Part shown: piece by piece, positions 26,565-35,360 of the stretch | How positions within the stretch are numbered: the first letter of the stretch is position 1 | Layout: every line of letters starts with the position of its first letter | Position numbers and translations under genes: made by a program | Notes under the pieces: generated by a model | What the model was told of the DNA's origin: nothing | The model's input: only the letters and a program-made list of their open reading frames with translations | Databases searched by the model: none | Assembly: GCF_016741775.1 (NCBI RefSeq) | Contig: NZ_JAERRK010000007.1 | Span: forward strand, 124,001-188,000 | DNA length: 64,000 nt | From: Streptomyces actinomycinicus | Lineage (GTDB): Bacteria > Actinomycetota > Actinomycetes > Streptomycetales > Streptomycetaceae | Reading direction: 5' to 3'

Positions 26565-27218
26565 TTAGGGCCTTTCGGGCTTGCGGGCCAGGAGGCAGGC
26601 GTGCGGTCTGTTCACTCGTCCGCCGGGCTCCTGCTCCAGCCTCGCGGTGACGACGAGTCCAGCCCGGTCCAGCAGCTCGACCATGCGGTCCAGGGGCAGG
26701 AGGTACGACTCGTAGGACACCGGACGGCCATAGCCGTGGGTCGGCCGGAGTCGCTCGTCGCCGGCATAGTCTCCCCAGAGCAGGTAGCCGCCCGGTGCGA
26801 GTGTGCGGTGGAACTCGGCGAACACATCCGGCAGCCACTGCGGGGGCGTGTGGTGGGTGGAGTACCAGGCCAGAATGCCGCCGAGCTCGCCGTCCCTCGT
26901 CTCCAGCGCGGTCATCGAGCCCTCGGTGAACCGCAGGTTCGGATAGGCACGCCGGGCCAGCCCGATCATCTTCGGCGACAGATCGACGCCGAAGGCGGAC
27001 ACCCCCAGCCCGGCCAGGTGCGCCGTCACCCGGCCGGGGCCGCACCCCAGGTCCGCGACCGGCCCCAGAGCGGCCGTCCGCACGAGTTCGGCGAACCCCG
27101 CCAGCATCGCACGTGACAGCGGGTCCATCTCGGCCGGAGGCGGGACGCGTTGGAGGTAATCGGCGGCAACCGTGTCGTACGACTCGCGGACGGCGGTCAG
27201 GAAGGAGGGCTCAGCCAT
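26565..27218 (-). CDS. Class I SAM-dependent methyltransferase
   Basis: A 217-residue methyltransferase. Motif I is VADLGCGPGRVTAHLAGLGV, the acidic end of beta2 is FGVDLSPKMIGLARRAYP, and motif post-I/II follow (LAWYSTHHTPPQWLPDVFAE, FHRTLAPGGYLLWGDYAGD). The length and layout are those of small UbiE/Coq5-like enzymes; the substrate cannot be read. It is a single gene with its ATG at 27218. Confidence 0.85.
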   Translation of the reverse strand: MAEPSFLTAVRESYDTVAADYLQRVPPPAEMDPLSRAMLAGFAELVRTAALGPVADLGCGPGRVTAHLAGLGVSAFGVDLSPKMIGLARRAYPNLRFTEGSMTALETRDGELGGILAWYSTHHTPPQWLPDVFAEFHRTLAPGGYLLWGDYAGDERLRPTHGYGRPVSYESYLLPLDRMVELLDRAGLVVTARLEQEPGGRVNRPHACLLARKPERP

Positions 27219-27517
27219 GCCGGCGACCCTAGAGCAGGGAACTGACAGTGTCGTCGCTCAGTCGACACGCACGCGAGTTCTCACGCGAAGGCCAGCCTGC
27301 GGGCCGGCGTCCAGCGGCGGGGCCGGTGGTCCCGGTGTGGGGGGGCCGACAGGTTCCGGCGCGGTTGTGCGCACCGGCTCTGGCCGACGTTGTGGCAGAG
27401 GCCGGGCGGCGAAGCGGGTTGTACCGATACGAAAGAGGGTGTGCGGTGGCGGGGCGTGCGCCAAGGGCGGCAGCAGGGGATTGAGTCCCTGGTGCCGCCC
27501 TCGGTGCGGTGCGTTGT
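27219..27517. other. Gene-free stretch, 299 bp
   Basis: Holds only the terminator of the M4 peptidase gene (27466-27503) and the methyltransferase upstream region. Confidence 0.45.
27466..27503 (-). terminator. 15-bp-stem hairpin terminator of the M4 peptidase gene
   Basis: AGGGCGGCAGCAGGG at 27466-27480 and CCCTGGTGCCGCCCT at 27489-27503 pair at 14 of 15 positions with an 8-base loop, 15 bp past the peptidase stop. Confidence 0.65.
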
Positions 27518-29164
27518 TCAGCTGACGTTGACCGCCGTCCAGGCCGCGGCGACCGTCTTGGCTTCGGTGCTGTCCGCGCCGTACAGGTCCGCTGCCGCCT
27601 TCAGGGTGCCTTCGCGGGCTGCCTTGTAGTCGGTCTTGGAGGTGAAGTACGTGGTCAGCGCCTTGTACCAGATCTGCAGGGCCTTGTCGCGGCCGATACC
27701 GGTGACCTTGGAGCCGTCCTGGGTGGGCGAGTCGTAGCTGACGTCGTTGATCTTCTTCGGGCCACTGCCCTCGGCGAGGAGATAGAAGAAGTGGTTGGCG
27801 ACGCCGGAGGAGTAGTGCACGTCCTTGTTGCCGACGTCCGCGGACCAGTAGTCGGCGGAGCCGCCGTCCTTGCTGGGCTTGTCCATGTAGCGCAGCGGGG
27901 TGCCGTCGCCGTTGATGTCGATCTTCTCACCGATGAGGTAGTCACCGGCGTCGGAGGAGTTGTTGGCGTAGAACTCCACGCCGGTGCCGAAGATGTCGGA
28001 GGTCGCCTCGTTCAGGCCGCCGGACTCGCCGGAGTACTCGAGGCCCGCGGTGTTGGAGGTGACGCCGTGGCTCATCTCGTGCCCCGCGACGTCCAGGGAG
28101 GTGAGGGGGGCGGCGTCCTTGGTTCCGTCGCCGTATGTCATGCAGAAGCAGCTGTCGTCCCAGAACGCGTTCACGTAGGCGTTGCCGTAGTGGACGCGGG
28201 AGTAGGCTCCGACGCCGTCGTTCTTGATGCCGCTGCGGTTGAAGGTCTTCTTGTAGAAGTCCCAGGTCTCCTGGGCGCCGTAGGCGGCGTCCGCGGCGGC
28301 GGTGGACGCGTTGGAGGCCTTTCCGTCGCCCCAGGTGTCGCTGTCCTGGGAGAACAGTGTGCCGGTGCCGTCGGAGCCGTGGTCGAGGTTGTAGGTCTTG
28401 TGCCCGCCGCGCGTGCCGTCGGTGAGGGTGTACGACGATCCGGACTGAGCGCTGGTCAGGTCTACCTTGCCGCTGTACTGGGTGTTGCCGACGCCGGTCT
28501 CGACGCCCTGGTACTGGAAGAGCTTCTTGCCGGTGGTGGCGTCGGTGATGACGTGCAGCTGGTTGGGCGTGCCGTCCTCCTGGAGGCCACCGACGACCGT
28601 CTCGTACGCGAGGACGGGCTTGCCGGAGCCGGCCCAGATCACCTTGCGGGCGCCGTCCGCGGCGGCCTCGGCCGAGCCGAGGGTCCCGGCGGCGGACACC
28701 GCCTGCTTCTCGGCCGTGGCGGCGGTGATCTGCGGCTTGAGCGAGGGCACCTTGATGGCGGCCGTGGTCGCTCTGGTGACGCCCTCGGTCCGGCCGGACT
28801 TCGCCGAGTGGACGACCAGGTCGCCGCCGAGTACCGGCAGACCCGCATAGGTGCGCTCGTAGCGGGTGTGCACGGTGCCGTCGGCGTCCTTGACGACGTC
28901 CTTCACGACCAACTTCTCTTTCGCGCCCAGGCCTATTCGCTGCGCCGTGGTGGCGACGCCGGCCTGCGCCTTGTGGATCAGGGTGGTGCGGGCGGCGGCC
29001 GACAGGGTGGTCGGGGCTGCGCCGAGGGGGTTCGCGGCCGCGGATTCGGCCGGGATCTGGGCGGAGGCACTGGTGGCCAGACTGGTGGGCAGCAGGACTC
29101 CGGCCGCCATCGCGGTCGCGATGGCCAGAGAGGTGCGCTGATGACGCACATTGAGGAGGCTCAC
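27518..29164 (-). CDS. Secreted M4 (thermolysin-like) zinc metallopeptidase
   Basis: A 548-residue secreted preproprotease. It has a signal peptide (residues ~1-36, SLAIATAMAAGVLLPTSLA), an FTP/PepSY propeptide (about 50-215) and a thermolysin-like catalytic domain. The zinc motif is VAGHEMSHGV (about 362-366) and the third ligand Glu lies in GLNEATSDIFG. Two Cys in DDSCFCMTYGDG may form a local disulfide. The GTG at 29164 has AAGGAG nine bases upstream; a TTG two codons earlier is too close to it. An 18-bp palindrome lies upstream at 29276. Probably degrades protein nutrients outside the cell. Confidence 0.92.
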   Translation of the reverse strand: MSLLNVRHQRTSLAIATAMAAGVLLPTSLATSASAQIPAESAAANPLGAAPTTLSAAARTTLIHKAQAGVATTAQRIGLGAKEKLVVKDVVKDADGTVHTRYERTYAGLPVLGGDLVVHSAKSGRTEGVTRATTAAIKVPSLKPQITAATAEKQAVSAAGTLGSAEAAADGARKVIWAGSGKPVLAYETVVGGLQEDGTPNQLHVITDATTGKKLFQYQGVETGVGNTQYSGKVDLTSAQSGSSYTLTDGTRGGHKTYNLDHGSDGTGTLFSQDSDTWGDGKASNASTAAADAAYGAQETWDFYKKTFNRSGIKNDGVGAYSRVHYGNAYVNAFWDDSCFCMTYGDGTKDAAPLTSLDVAGHEMSHGVTSNTAGLEYSGESGGLNEATSDIFGTGVEFYANNSSDAGDYLIGEKIDINGDGTPLRYMDKPSKDGGSADYWSADVGNKDVHYSSGVANHFFYLLAEGSGPKKINDVSYDSPTQDGSKVTGIGRDKALQIWYKALTTYFTSKTDYKAAREGTLKAAADLYGADSTEAKTVAAAWTAVNVS

Positions 29165-30125
29165 GAACAAAGGCTCCTTGTTGTGGGGGGATCACTGCCG
29201 GGCCGGTATGGGGCCGGCCTTGACAGCTGTGGATTGGGTGGTGCTGGAACAGCGGGTGAACGGAGACTGACACGAATGACATGTACATGTCATCCCCCGC
29301 CAGATGGTGTTGGTCGAAAATCAGCCGACCACTCCTACCAGGGAAAACGGCACACCGAAGTCGCCGCGCGCGTCGGCGCAGCCGGTAGCAGTCGGCTCTG
29401 GGTGAGCCGGCCTTCACTGCCCTGCTCGACACGTGCCGCCTCGACGGCACCGGACCGTGCGCTCCGCCGGCGGTTCAACGGCGCCGAGACACCAGCGCCG
29501 CGCACCATCGGCTCTTTCGCGTCGGTGTCCGGCGTGCCAGGGCCGACGCCTGCGTCATGTCACCGCGGTTGGCCGAAGGGGGCGGACGCGTGGGTCTCAG
29601 ATCGCTCCTGGCCGGTGACGGCCGGCTGCCGGACGGACTTGATGTGCATGCAGTAGTCCTAGGCATCGGTGCGCCAGTAACGCGATCACGGGCGGACCAA
29701 AGGTGGTGCGACACATGAAGTCTCCAAAGGCTGTGGGGGGTTGGAGATGCGTGCATGAGGAAACCGCAGTTACCCCATGGTTCGCTACGCGCGTTGACGA
29801 GACGTGACAACTCCCCCACGTGACCTTCACTCAACGGCCATCGCCGCCGCAGGTATCGGCCGGCCGCGCACCTCAGACACACCCCCACCCCCTCCCCCTC
29901 CCCCTCCCCTGTGAGGCTTCCACCATCCACGGGTGCCCTGGGACGAACGCCCCGGCTGCTTGACGCGCAGCGCTGTTGATGCGGCCGGCGGGCGGGTCCA
30001 CCCAAGCAGGTGCGGCCCGGCACGTGGTCGAGTGCGGCATCAATCGCCTCAAGAGACACCGAGCCGTGGCCGCCAGGCACGGCAACCCGCGGTCAGCTAC
30101 GAGGCTGCGCTCCTCATTACCGCCG
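29165..30125. other. Gene-free stretch, 961 bp
   Basis: Contains the palindrome at 29276, a C-rich tract (29880-29911) and, at its right end, the IS5-type transposase remnant listed separately. No intact gene. Confidence 0.45.
29276..29293. promoter_or_regulatory. Perfect 18-bp palindrome upstream of the M4 peptidase gene
   Basis: ATGACATGTACATGTCAT is fully self-complementary and lies 112 bp upstream of the peptidase start, the right place for a repressor or activator site. Confidence 0.5.
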
Positions 30126-30140
30126 TCAACGAGTGGTTGT
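29990..30140 (+). pseudogene. IS5-type transposase C-terminal remnant, frameshifted
   Basis: One frame reads ARHVVECGINRLKRHRAVAA, carrying the catalytic Glu motif of IS5-type transposases; a second frame continues PAVSYEAALLITAVNEWL to the stop at 30140. It overlaps the 3' end of the GNAT gene on the other strand by 15 bp, so the insertion may have trimmed that region. Confidence 0.7.
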
Positions 30141-30668
30141 GACGTACTGGTCCGACGACAACTCGAACACCCGGACCCGCCGGCCGCCGGTGGGATTGAC
30201 GGTTTCGCGGACCGGATGCATGCCCAGTTTGGTCATGATGCGTTCGGAGGCGTCGTTGCCCACTTGAGTGATGCTGACGATCCGCTCCAGCCCTCGCTCC
30301 TCGAACCCGAACCGTACAGCGGCCGCAGCGGCCTCGGTGGCCAAGCCCTGCCCCCAGTAGGGGCGTCCCAGCCGCCAGCCGACTTCAACTGCCGGCAGCA
30401 CCTCCGGCAAGAAGTGGGGCACCGAAAGGCCGGTGAACCCGGCCAGCTCGCCGGTGGACCGGATCTCCACGGCGAACAGGCCGAAGCCCTGTGACTCCCA
30501 CTCGCTCTCCCAAGCCTGGATCCCACCGCGAGTCTCCTGTTCGTCACGGACGCTGCCGTCACGGATCCACCGCATGACCTCGGGGTCGGCATTGACGGCA
30601 GCCATGGGCGCAACGTCTTCCTCGCGCCAGCGACGCAGGATCAAACGGGGAGTCTCGAGCGTGACCAT
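30126..30668 (-). CDS. GNAT acetyltransferase (RimJ/RimL-like)
   Basis: A 180-residue N-acetyltransferase: VTLETPRLILRRWREEDVAP, GFTGLSVPHFLPEVLPAVEV, and the acetyl-CoA loop RPYWGQGLATEAAAAAVRFG, followed by ITQVGNDASERIMTKLGMHP. RimJ/RimL-type members acetylate protein N-termini or small amines. The ATG at 30668 starts the typical TPRLxLR entry strand; a GTG six codons upstream is possible. Confidence 0.87.
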   Translation of the reverse strand: MVTLETPRLILRRWREEDVAPMAAVNADPEVMRWIRDGSVRDEQETRGGIQAWESEWESQGFGLFAVEIRSTGELAGFTGLSVPHFLPEVLPAVEVGWRLGRPYWGQGLATEAAAAAVRFGFEERGLERIVSITQVGNDASERIMTKLGMHPVRETVNPTGGRRVRVFELSSDQYVTTTR

Positions 30669-31005
30669 CCAATCATTCTGGACCAAAGGTCGCCGCCATG
30701 CTCATCAGGCACTTTCCATGCACGCCCTAGCAGCACCCCATGCAGCCGGTCCACCCGGCCTCGCACCAGTACCGCAACCGGCGCCTCCCGCGAAGCGCAT
30801 AACCCATACGCAGGAAACAGGACTTCCAGGCCCACCAGCGGCACGTGAATGCTGGGCTCATCTGCCCGTTGGAGCAGACGAGATCCCCCTGAACACTCGA
30901 GCTACTCGGACGGTGCCATCCGCCTTTGGCCATGGGTGGTGAGCGCGCCCATGCCTGCTGCACCATCACCATCGGATGTGTTCGACAGCAGAGGGGGGCA
31001 ACAGC
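30669..31005. other. Intergenic, 337 bp
   Basis: Divergent upstream region between the GNAT and the small secreted gene. A GAGGGGGG lies before the ATG at 31006. No gene seen. Confidence 0.4.
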
Positions 31006-31338
31006 ATGAGACGACGGCTCTTGGCCGCATTGGCGGCGGGCATCGCTGCTGCGAGCAGCGTGGTGATCACAGCGCCTGCCCATGCGACTCCATCGCCGTA
31101 CTGCTGGGCCGCAATCACGGCAACAGCCGGTGAGGGGAGTTGCAACGGCGCCCAGTACGGCGGTAGTTCGTACCAGGTCTGGGTTCAATGTCGCGAACCC
31201 CTGGGGTTCGGTTTCGCCTGGACGTCGAGGCACAGCCAGATCCAGTACGCTTCGCCGGGCCAAAGAGGCGTCGTGGTTCAAACCGCGCCGTGTGCGCCGT
31301 TGGGGACGCCTACGAATGCCTGGGTGAACAGCTGGTGA
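31006..31338 (+). CDS. Small secreted hypothetical protein
   Basis: A 110-residue protein with a signal peptide (MRRRLLAALAAGIAAASSVV, cleavage near AHA-TPS) and an ~80-residue mature part with four Cys (PYCWAAITAT, GSCNGAQYGG, VQCREPLGFG, TAPCAPLGTP) and many Tyr/Trp. This is the pattern of small disulfide-bonded secreted proteins of Streptomyces. The family is not recognised. Confidence 0.65.
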   Translation: MRRRLLAALAAGIAAASSVVITAPAHATPSPYCWAAITATAGEGSCNGAQYGGSSYQVWVQCREPLGFGFAWTSRHSQIQYASPGQRGVVVQTAPCAPLGTPTNAWVNSW

Positions 31339-31453
31339 CCTGGGAGTCGTAGTACAAGGCTCCTTCCCTCCCCCGCCCTGGAACCTTGCCCGGTCGACGG
31401 CGAGCCCTGCGCATGATCCTGCTTGCTCTTGCTCTTGTCTGGTGGAGCAACTG

Positions 31454-32143
31454 TCAAATCTTGTGGATGGGCAGCGCCTGGTCGAGAGGTGGCTGCCGCT
31501 CGGCGATGAGGGTCGGCAGCTCGCGCATGTCGTGGAAGACCGTGGTGTCACGGCCTTCGAGGCGTTCGGCCGGAGTGAGTCCGCCGGCGTAGCCGAAGAC
31601 CCGCATGCCGGCGGCGCGGGCAGCGTGGACGCCGGGCTGGCTGTCCTCGACGACGACGCAGGCTTCGGGATCGACGCCCATCTGCTGAGCGGCGTGCAGG
31701 AACAGGTCAGGGGCGGGCTTGCCGCGAGAGACTTCGGTGGCACTGTAGATGCGGCCTGCGAAGCGGTCGTAGAGCCCGGTGCGGCCCAGGGTGTGCCGCA
31801 TCTTGTCGTGGGAGCCGCTGGAGGCGACGCAGGTCGGCAGAGTGAGCGTGTCGAGTGCCTCCGGCAAACCGTCCACCGGGGCAAGCCCTGCGTCCACGGC
31901 CTCGCGGTGGAGGTGCTCGAACCTCTCCGACCAGATCGCGGCCGTTTCCGTGCCGAGCCGAGCGGCGACCTGCTCGTGGATGGCGGCGTGCGAGCGCCCG
32001 ATGAACCGGTCCACGACCTGGTCCTCGGTCATCGGCCAACCCAACTCGGCTCCGAGGACGACTTGTACGCGTGCGGCGATGCGCTCGCTGTCGACCAGCA
32101 CGCCGTCGCAGTCGAATATGACGAGTTCAATGGGCTTGATCAT
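31454..32143 (-). CDS. HAD-superfamily phosphatase (beta-phosphoglucomutase/GPH-like)
   Basis: A 229-residue HAD hydrolase with a four-helix C1 cap. Motif I VIFDCDGVLVDSE, motif II VASSGSHDK, motif III RGKPAPDLFLHAAQQMG, motif IV VVVEDSQPGVHAARAAG. The motif set matches sugar-phosphate phosphatases or beta-phosphoglucomutase-like enzymes. The ATG at 32143 is set by motif I; upstream starts add non-conserved residues. Confidence 0.88.
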   Translation of the reverse strand: MIKPIELVIFDCDGVLVDSERIAARVQVVLGAELGWPMTEDQVVDRFIGRSHAAIHEQVAARLGTETAAIWSERFEHLHREAVDAGLAPVDGLPEALDTLTLPTCVASSGSHDKMRHTLGRTGLYDRFAGRIYSATEVSRGKPAPDLFLHAAQQMGVDPEACVVVEDSQPGVHAARAAGMRVFGYAGGLTPAERLEGRDTTVFHDMRELPTLIAERQPPLDQALPIHKI

Positions 32144-32207
32144 CCCCGCAGCATAGGCTCCGTCGCTCACGCTGCGGTGACCTCCTCGCGCTCGGCCAGG
32201 ACGCCGG

Positions 32208-32369
32208 TCAGCGCTTGTCCCGCCGGCGCACCGCCACCCCAGCCAGCCCGAGCGCCACTACGACGATCAGGACCACGGCGTCGTAGCTGCTCTTCTCGTC
32301 GTGTACGGGCCTTGCGGCCCTGGGTCCGCCGCTTCGCGCGCGCTCCCCTCCCGGGCCGCCGCCCGGCAT
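32208..32369 (-). CDS. Possible small tail-anchored membrane protein (53 aa)
   Basis: A short frame with a Gly/Arg-rich start and a C-terminal transmembrane helix plus basic end (YDAVVLIVVVALGLAGVAVR, RRDKR). It looks like a membrane anchor. The ribosome-binding site is weak and the N-terminal half is low-complexity, so it may be a remnant of a longer secreted protein. Confidence 0.35.
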   Translation of the reverse strand: MPGGGPGGERARSGGPRAARPVHDEKSSYDAVVLIVVVALGLAGVAVRRRDKR

Positions 32370-32418
32370 CGTGTCCCGCGTGGGAGTCGCAGGAGACGCG
32401 GTGTGCTGGTGGCAACGG

Positions 32419-33012
32419 TCACCGGGCGCTTTCCGTGCTGGATGCGGCGAGGACGCGCATCGTGGCGAACTCGACGACCTGCGCCGCTATTTCTTCCAGC
32501 TGTCCTTGGACGTGAGTGTCCTTGCAGGCTCCGGTGAGTGAGAAGCGTGCTGCTGAGGTGTTGATCGCGGCGCCCAGCGGTGTGGGCCAGCCGCGCAGCG
32601 CGTGGGTCACGTCGCGCAGCGCGGCCAGCGTGGTGACGGCGCCCTGCCAGCCATGGGCGACCGCCACGCATCCGACGGCCCGTTCGCTGAAGTAAGGCCG
32701 TGTGTCCTCGCGTAGTTCCTCGACGTGGTCCAGGGCGTTCTTCACCAGGCCGGAGATTCCGCCGTGGTAGGCGGGGCTGGCGAGTACGAGGCCGTCGGCG
32801 CCGGCTATGGCGGACAGGAGCCGTCGGGCCTGCGGTGCGGTGGCGCCGTGCCGGGGGTCGTACAGCGGCATGGCCAGTGAGGGGCCGCTGATCAGTTGCA
32901 CTGATGCGCCGCGGTGTTGCGCCGCGTCCAGCACCATCCTCAGGGCCTGCTCGGCGGTTGATCCGGGCCGGCTCGAACCGCCGACACCGACCACGTTCAC
33001 GATCCGGTGCAC
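32419..33012 (-). CDS. NAD(P)H-dependent FMN reductase
   Basis: A 197-residue flavodoxin-fold reductase. The phosphate loop is VGGSSRPGSTAEQAL and the flavin motif is SPAYHGGISGLVKNALDHVE. Such enzymes supply reduced FMN to two-component monooxygenases or reduce azo and quinone compounds. The GTG at 33012 is chosen because AGGAGG lies ten bases upstream and the frame above is random. It lies downstream of the MFS exporter on the same strand, separated by the inverted repeat at 33117. Confidence 0.85.
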   Translation of the reverse strand: MHRIVNVVGVGGSSRPGSTAEQALRMVLDAAQHRGASVQLISGPSLAMPLYDPRHGATAPQARRLLSAIAGADGLVLASPAYHGGISGLVKNALDHVEELREDTRPYFSERAVGCVAVAHGWQGAVTTLAALRDVTHALRGWPTPLGAAINTSAARFSLTGACKDTHVQGQLEEIAAQVVEFATMRVLAASSTESAR

Positions 33013-33116
33013 TGGGGTTGCGCCTCCTTCTCTTTCGGGTACTTGGGGGTGTTCGCGGTGCCGGCCCGGTCGAGCGGGCCGGCGGTGAGCACGGGGGCGA
33101 GCGGCTCCGGATGAGA

Positions 33117-33167
33117 AAAAGATGATTCCACCCGTGCACGGTGAACACGGAAGTGGAATCATCTTTT
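33117..33167 (-). terminator. 15-bp perfect inverted repeat between MFS and FMN-reductase genes
   Basis: AAAAGATGATTCCAC and its exact inverse GTGGAATCATCTTTT are separated by 21 bases that contain their own palindrome CCGTGCACGG. On the minus strand the stem ends in a T-run, so it can act as an intrinsic terminator of the MFS transcript. The AT-rich symmetric arms would also suit an operator for the reductase gene. Confidence 0.6.
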
Positions 33168-33186
33168 ACTTGTTCATGCCAGAAGG

Positions 33187-34656
33187 TCAGACGGCGGACG
33201 TCACGCCGTCCTGCCTCTCGGACTCCTCGGCAGCCGGAGCCGCCGCATTTCGCCTGAAGTTCAGCGTGACCAGCACGATCAGCACGATGCCGACCACGGT
33301 GGCCCACATGGCGGAGCGCACACCGTCGGCGGTGGCGACGCGCAGCGCCTCACCGGTCAGCCCTTCGTGACCGGAGTTGGCGACCGCCACCAGAACGGCG
33401 AGGCCGACCGCGGCACCGACCTGCTGGCCGGTCGAGGCGACACCCGAGGCGATGCCCTGCTCCTCTGCCGCCACCCCGGTGGTCGCCGCCGCGTACATCG
33501 CGGTGAACACGGTGCCCTGACCGAGGCTGAGGATGAGCACACCTGGCACCAGCTCCAGGTACGAACCGGTCGGCGAGACGGAAAAGGCGAAGGCCACGGT
33601 ACCGGCGACACCCATGAGGAGCGCACCGATCAGCGTGGCACGCACCCCGAAGCGGGTGGCCAGCTTCCCGCCGGACAGGTTGCCGATGAGTACCCCTACG
33701 CACGGCAGGAGGAAGGCGATACCGCTCTTGGTCGCGGAATAGCCGTGCACGGTCTGGAAGTAGAGGGTGTAGAAGTAGGGCAGCGCGCCGAACGTCCCCA
33801 TGAAGATGAAGGTGACGACGGTACCGGTGCTCAGGTTGCGGTTACGGAACAGGCGAAGCGGCAACAGCGGATCACGGCCACGGCCCTCGATGACGATGAA
33901 CGCGGCGAGCACGGCCACCGCGATGGCCGCGGTGATCAGGATCGTCGGCGAAGTCCAGCCCGACACCGGTCCCTGGACGAGGGTGAACACCAGCAGCGTC
34001 GAACCGACGGTGGCGGTCAGCGCACCAGGCAGGTCGAACTTGCGCCCGGCGGCTTGCTGGTCGGTGTCCTTCGGGATGACGGCGAACGCGAGCAGCATGG
34101 CGCCACCGGCGAGCGGGACGTTGGCGAAGAAGATCGATTCCCAGCCGAACGCGCCCGTCAGTACGCCGCCGAGCAGCGAACCGAGGATCATGCCGCTACC
34201 ACCGGCACCGCCCCAGATCGCCAGTGCGCGGTTGCGCTCGGGGCCTTCGGCGAAGGTCGTGGTGACCAGCGAGAGGGTGGAGGGGGCGAGGAAGGCGCCG
34301 CCGATCCCCTGCACCGCACGCGCGATGATCAAGGTCGTCGGGTCGCCCGCGAGCCCTCCGGCAAGCGAGGAGACCGCGTACAGGAACAGGCCGAAGATGA
34401 ACATCCGGCGGCGTCCGAACAGGTCTGCCGCACGGCCGCCGAGCAGCAGGAAGCCGCCGAAGGCGACGGCGTAGGCGCTGACGACCCATTGGAGGGTCTG
34501 GGCGGAGAAGCCGATGCCGGTGCGGATCTCGGGCAGCGCCACGAAAACGATGCTGTAGTCGAGGGCGTAGATGCACTGGGCAAAAGCCAGCAGTGCCAGG
34601 ATCAAGCCGAGGCGTCGGCGGGGTGGCGCCTCGGCGCCGGCGACTGCAGGGGGCAT
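33187..34656 (-). CDS. MFS drug exporter, DHA2 (14-TMS) family
   Basis: A 489-residue integral membrane protein with about 14 hydrophobic segments. It shows the DHA2 entry ALDYSIVFVALPEIRTGIG, motif A GGRAADLFGRRRMFIFGLFL, and motif C-like GGAGGSGMILGSLLGGVLTG. Exports small cationic or amphipathic drugs by proton antiport. It starts one base after the stop of a 49-codon ORF (TGAAATG arrangement), implying translational coupling. Confidence 0.88.
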   Translation of the reverse strand: MPPAVAGAEAPPRRRLGLILALLAFAQCIYALDYSIVFVALPEIRTGIGFSAQTLQWVVSAYAVAFGGFLLLGGRAADLFGRRRMFIFGLFLYAVSSLAGGLAGDPTTLIIARAVQGIGGAFLAPSTLSLVTTTFAEGPERNRALAIWGGAGGSGMILGSLLGGVLTGAFGWESIFFANVPLAGGAMLLAFAVIPKDTDQQAAGRKFDLPGALTATVGSTLLVFTLVQGPVSGWTSPTILITAAIAVAVLAAFIVIEGRGRDPLLPLRLFRNRNLSTGTVVTFIFMGTFGALPYFYTLYFQTVHGYSATKSGIAFLLPCVGVLIGNLSGGKLATRFGVRATLIGALLMGVAGTVAFAFSVSPTGSYLELVPGVLILSLGQGTVFTAMYAAATTGVAAEEQGIASGVASTGQQVGAAVGLAVLVAVANSGHEGLTGEALRVATADGVRSAMWATVVGIVLIVLVTLNFRRNAAAPAAEESERQDGVTSAV

Positions 34657-34657
34657 T

Positions 34658-34807
34658 TCATGCCGTCCCTTCTGGGTTTTTCGAGCTGGTCGGTAACGCA
34701 GGGCGGTAGGACGGGCCGGTGGCGATCGACAGCGCCTGGGCGGTCGTGCTCCTGCCGGTCGGAGTGGTGCCAGAGGTGGCTGGTTCGATGCTTGTGCCGC
34801 GTTTCAT
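34658..34807 (-). CDS. 49-residue Ser/Thr/Pro-rich peptide coupled to the MFS gene
   Basis: MKRGTSIEPATSGTTPTGRS begins a 49-residue peptide ending SYRPALPTSSKNPEGTA. It has AGAAGG seven bases before the ATG and its stop is one base from the MFS start. It has no signal peptide or membrane segment. It could be a leader that governs exporter expression, a secreted or modified precursor peptide, or a chance ORF. Confidence 0.4.
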   Translation of the reverse strand: MKRGTSIEPATSGTTPTGRSTTAQALSIATGPSYRPALPTSSKNPEGTA

Positions 34808-35360
34808 GGGTATGCCTTCTGTAGGGCGGACCGAGAAACCGATTCGGTTGTGCGCGCCGGGCGCGGTGTCCGCGCTCGTGACGGATTCGAATACCGAGGA
34901 GGCCGACGTTCCGGCCCCTTCGGCGGCGCCGCGCTTGACTGTGCCCACAGGGGTGTACGGGTCACCGGCCGGCTGGTCCGGGGTGGTGCGGTCGTCGACC
35001 GAGCGGCCCGCCGAACCCGGCGGGGCACGCATCGGCGGACCCGTGGGTGCGCGGACGCCCGGTGAGCCGGGACGGCGCGGTGCCGAGCGTGGTCTTCCCA
35101 CGCCCGCAGGCACCGGCGACGGATGTTTTCATGAATGCGTGCCCTCTCAATCGTTTTCGGTACAGGGTGTGGCCCCGCCAGTCACCCCGGCGCTCGGTTC
35201 GGAATGCGCCGGTGTGTTGCCCCTGCGCAGCACTTCTCCCGCGGCTGGAATCCGTCGACGACGGCGTCGGCTCGGCGCAGCCGAGAAGCGGGGAGACCGG
35301 CTCTCGTGGCTCCGCCGCTCCGGTGGGAACGGAGCCTCCGCTGCGGTTCGCACGTTCTGG
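34808..35360. other. Mostly non-coding, 553 bp
   Basis: Upstream region of the peptide/MFS operon. Minus-strand 34962-35132 begins MKTSVAGACGRGKTTL, which resembles the N-terminal P-loop of CooC/ParA-like ATPases but then becomes random; possibly a fragment. Confidence 0.35.

Noticed and set aside
27509..29656. A 715-codon open frame on the plus strand
   Set aside because: It is antisense to the M4 peptidase gene, whose motifs are all on the minus strand; the frame is open because of the high third-position GC.
34962..35132. P-loop ATPase start (VAGACGRGKTTL)
   Set aside because: Only about 15 residues resemble a CooC/ParA loop; the rest is low-complexity, so kept only as a note.
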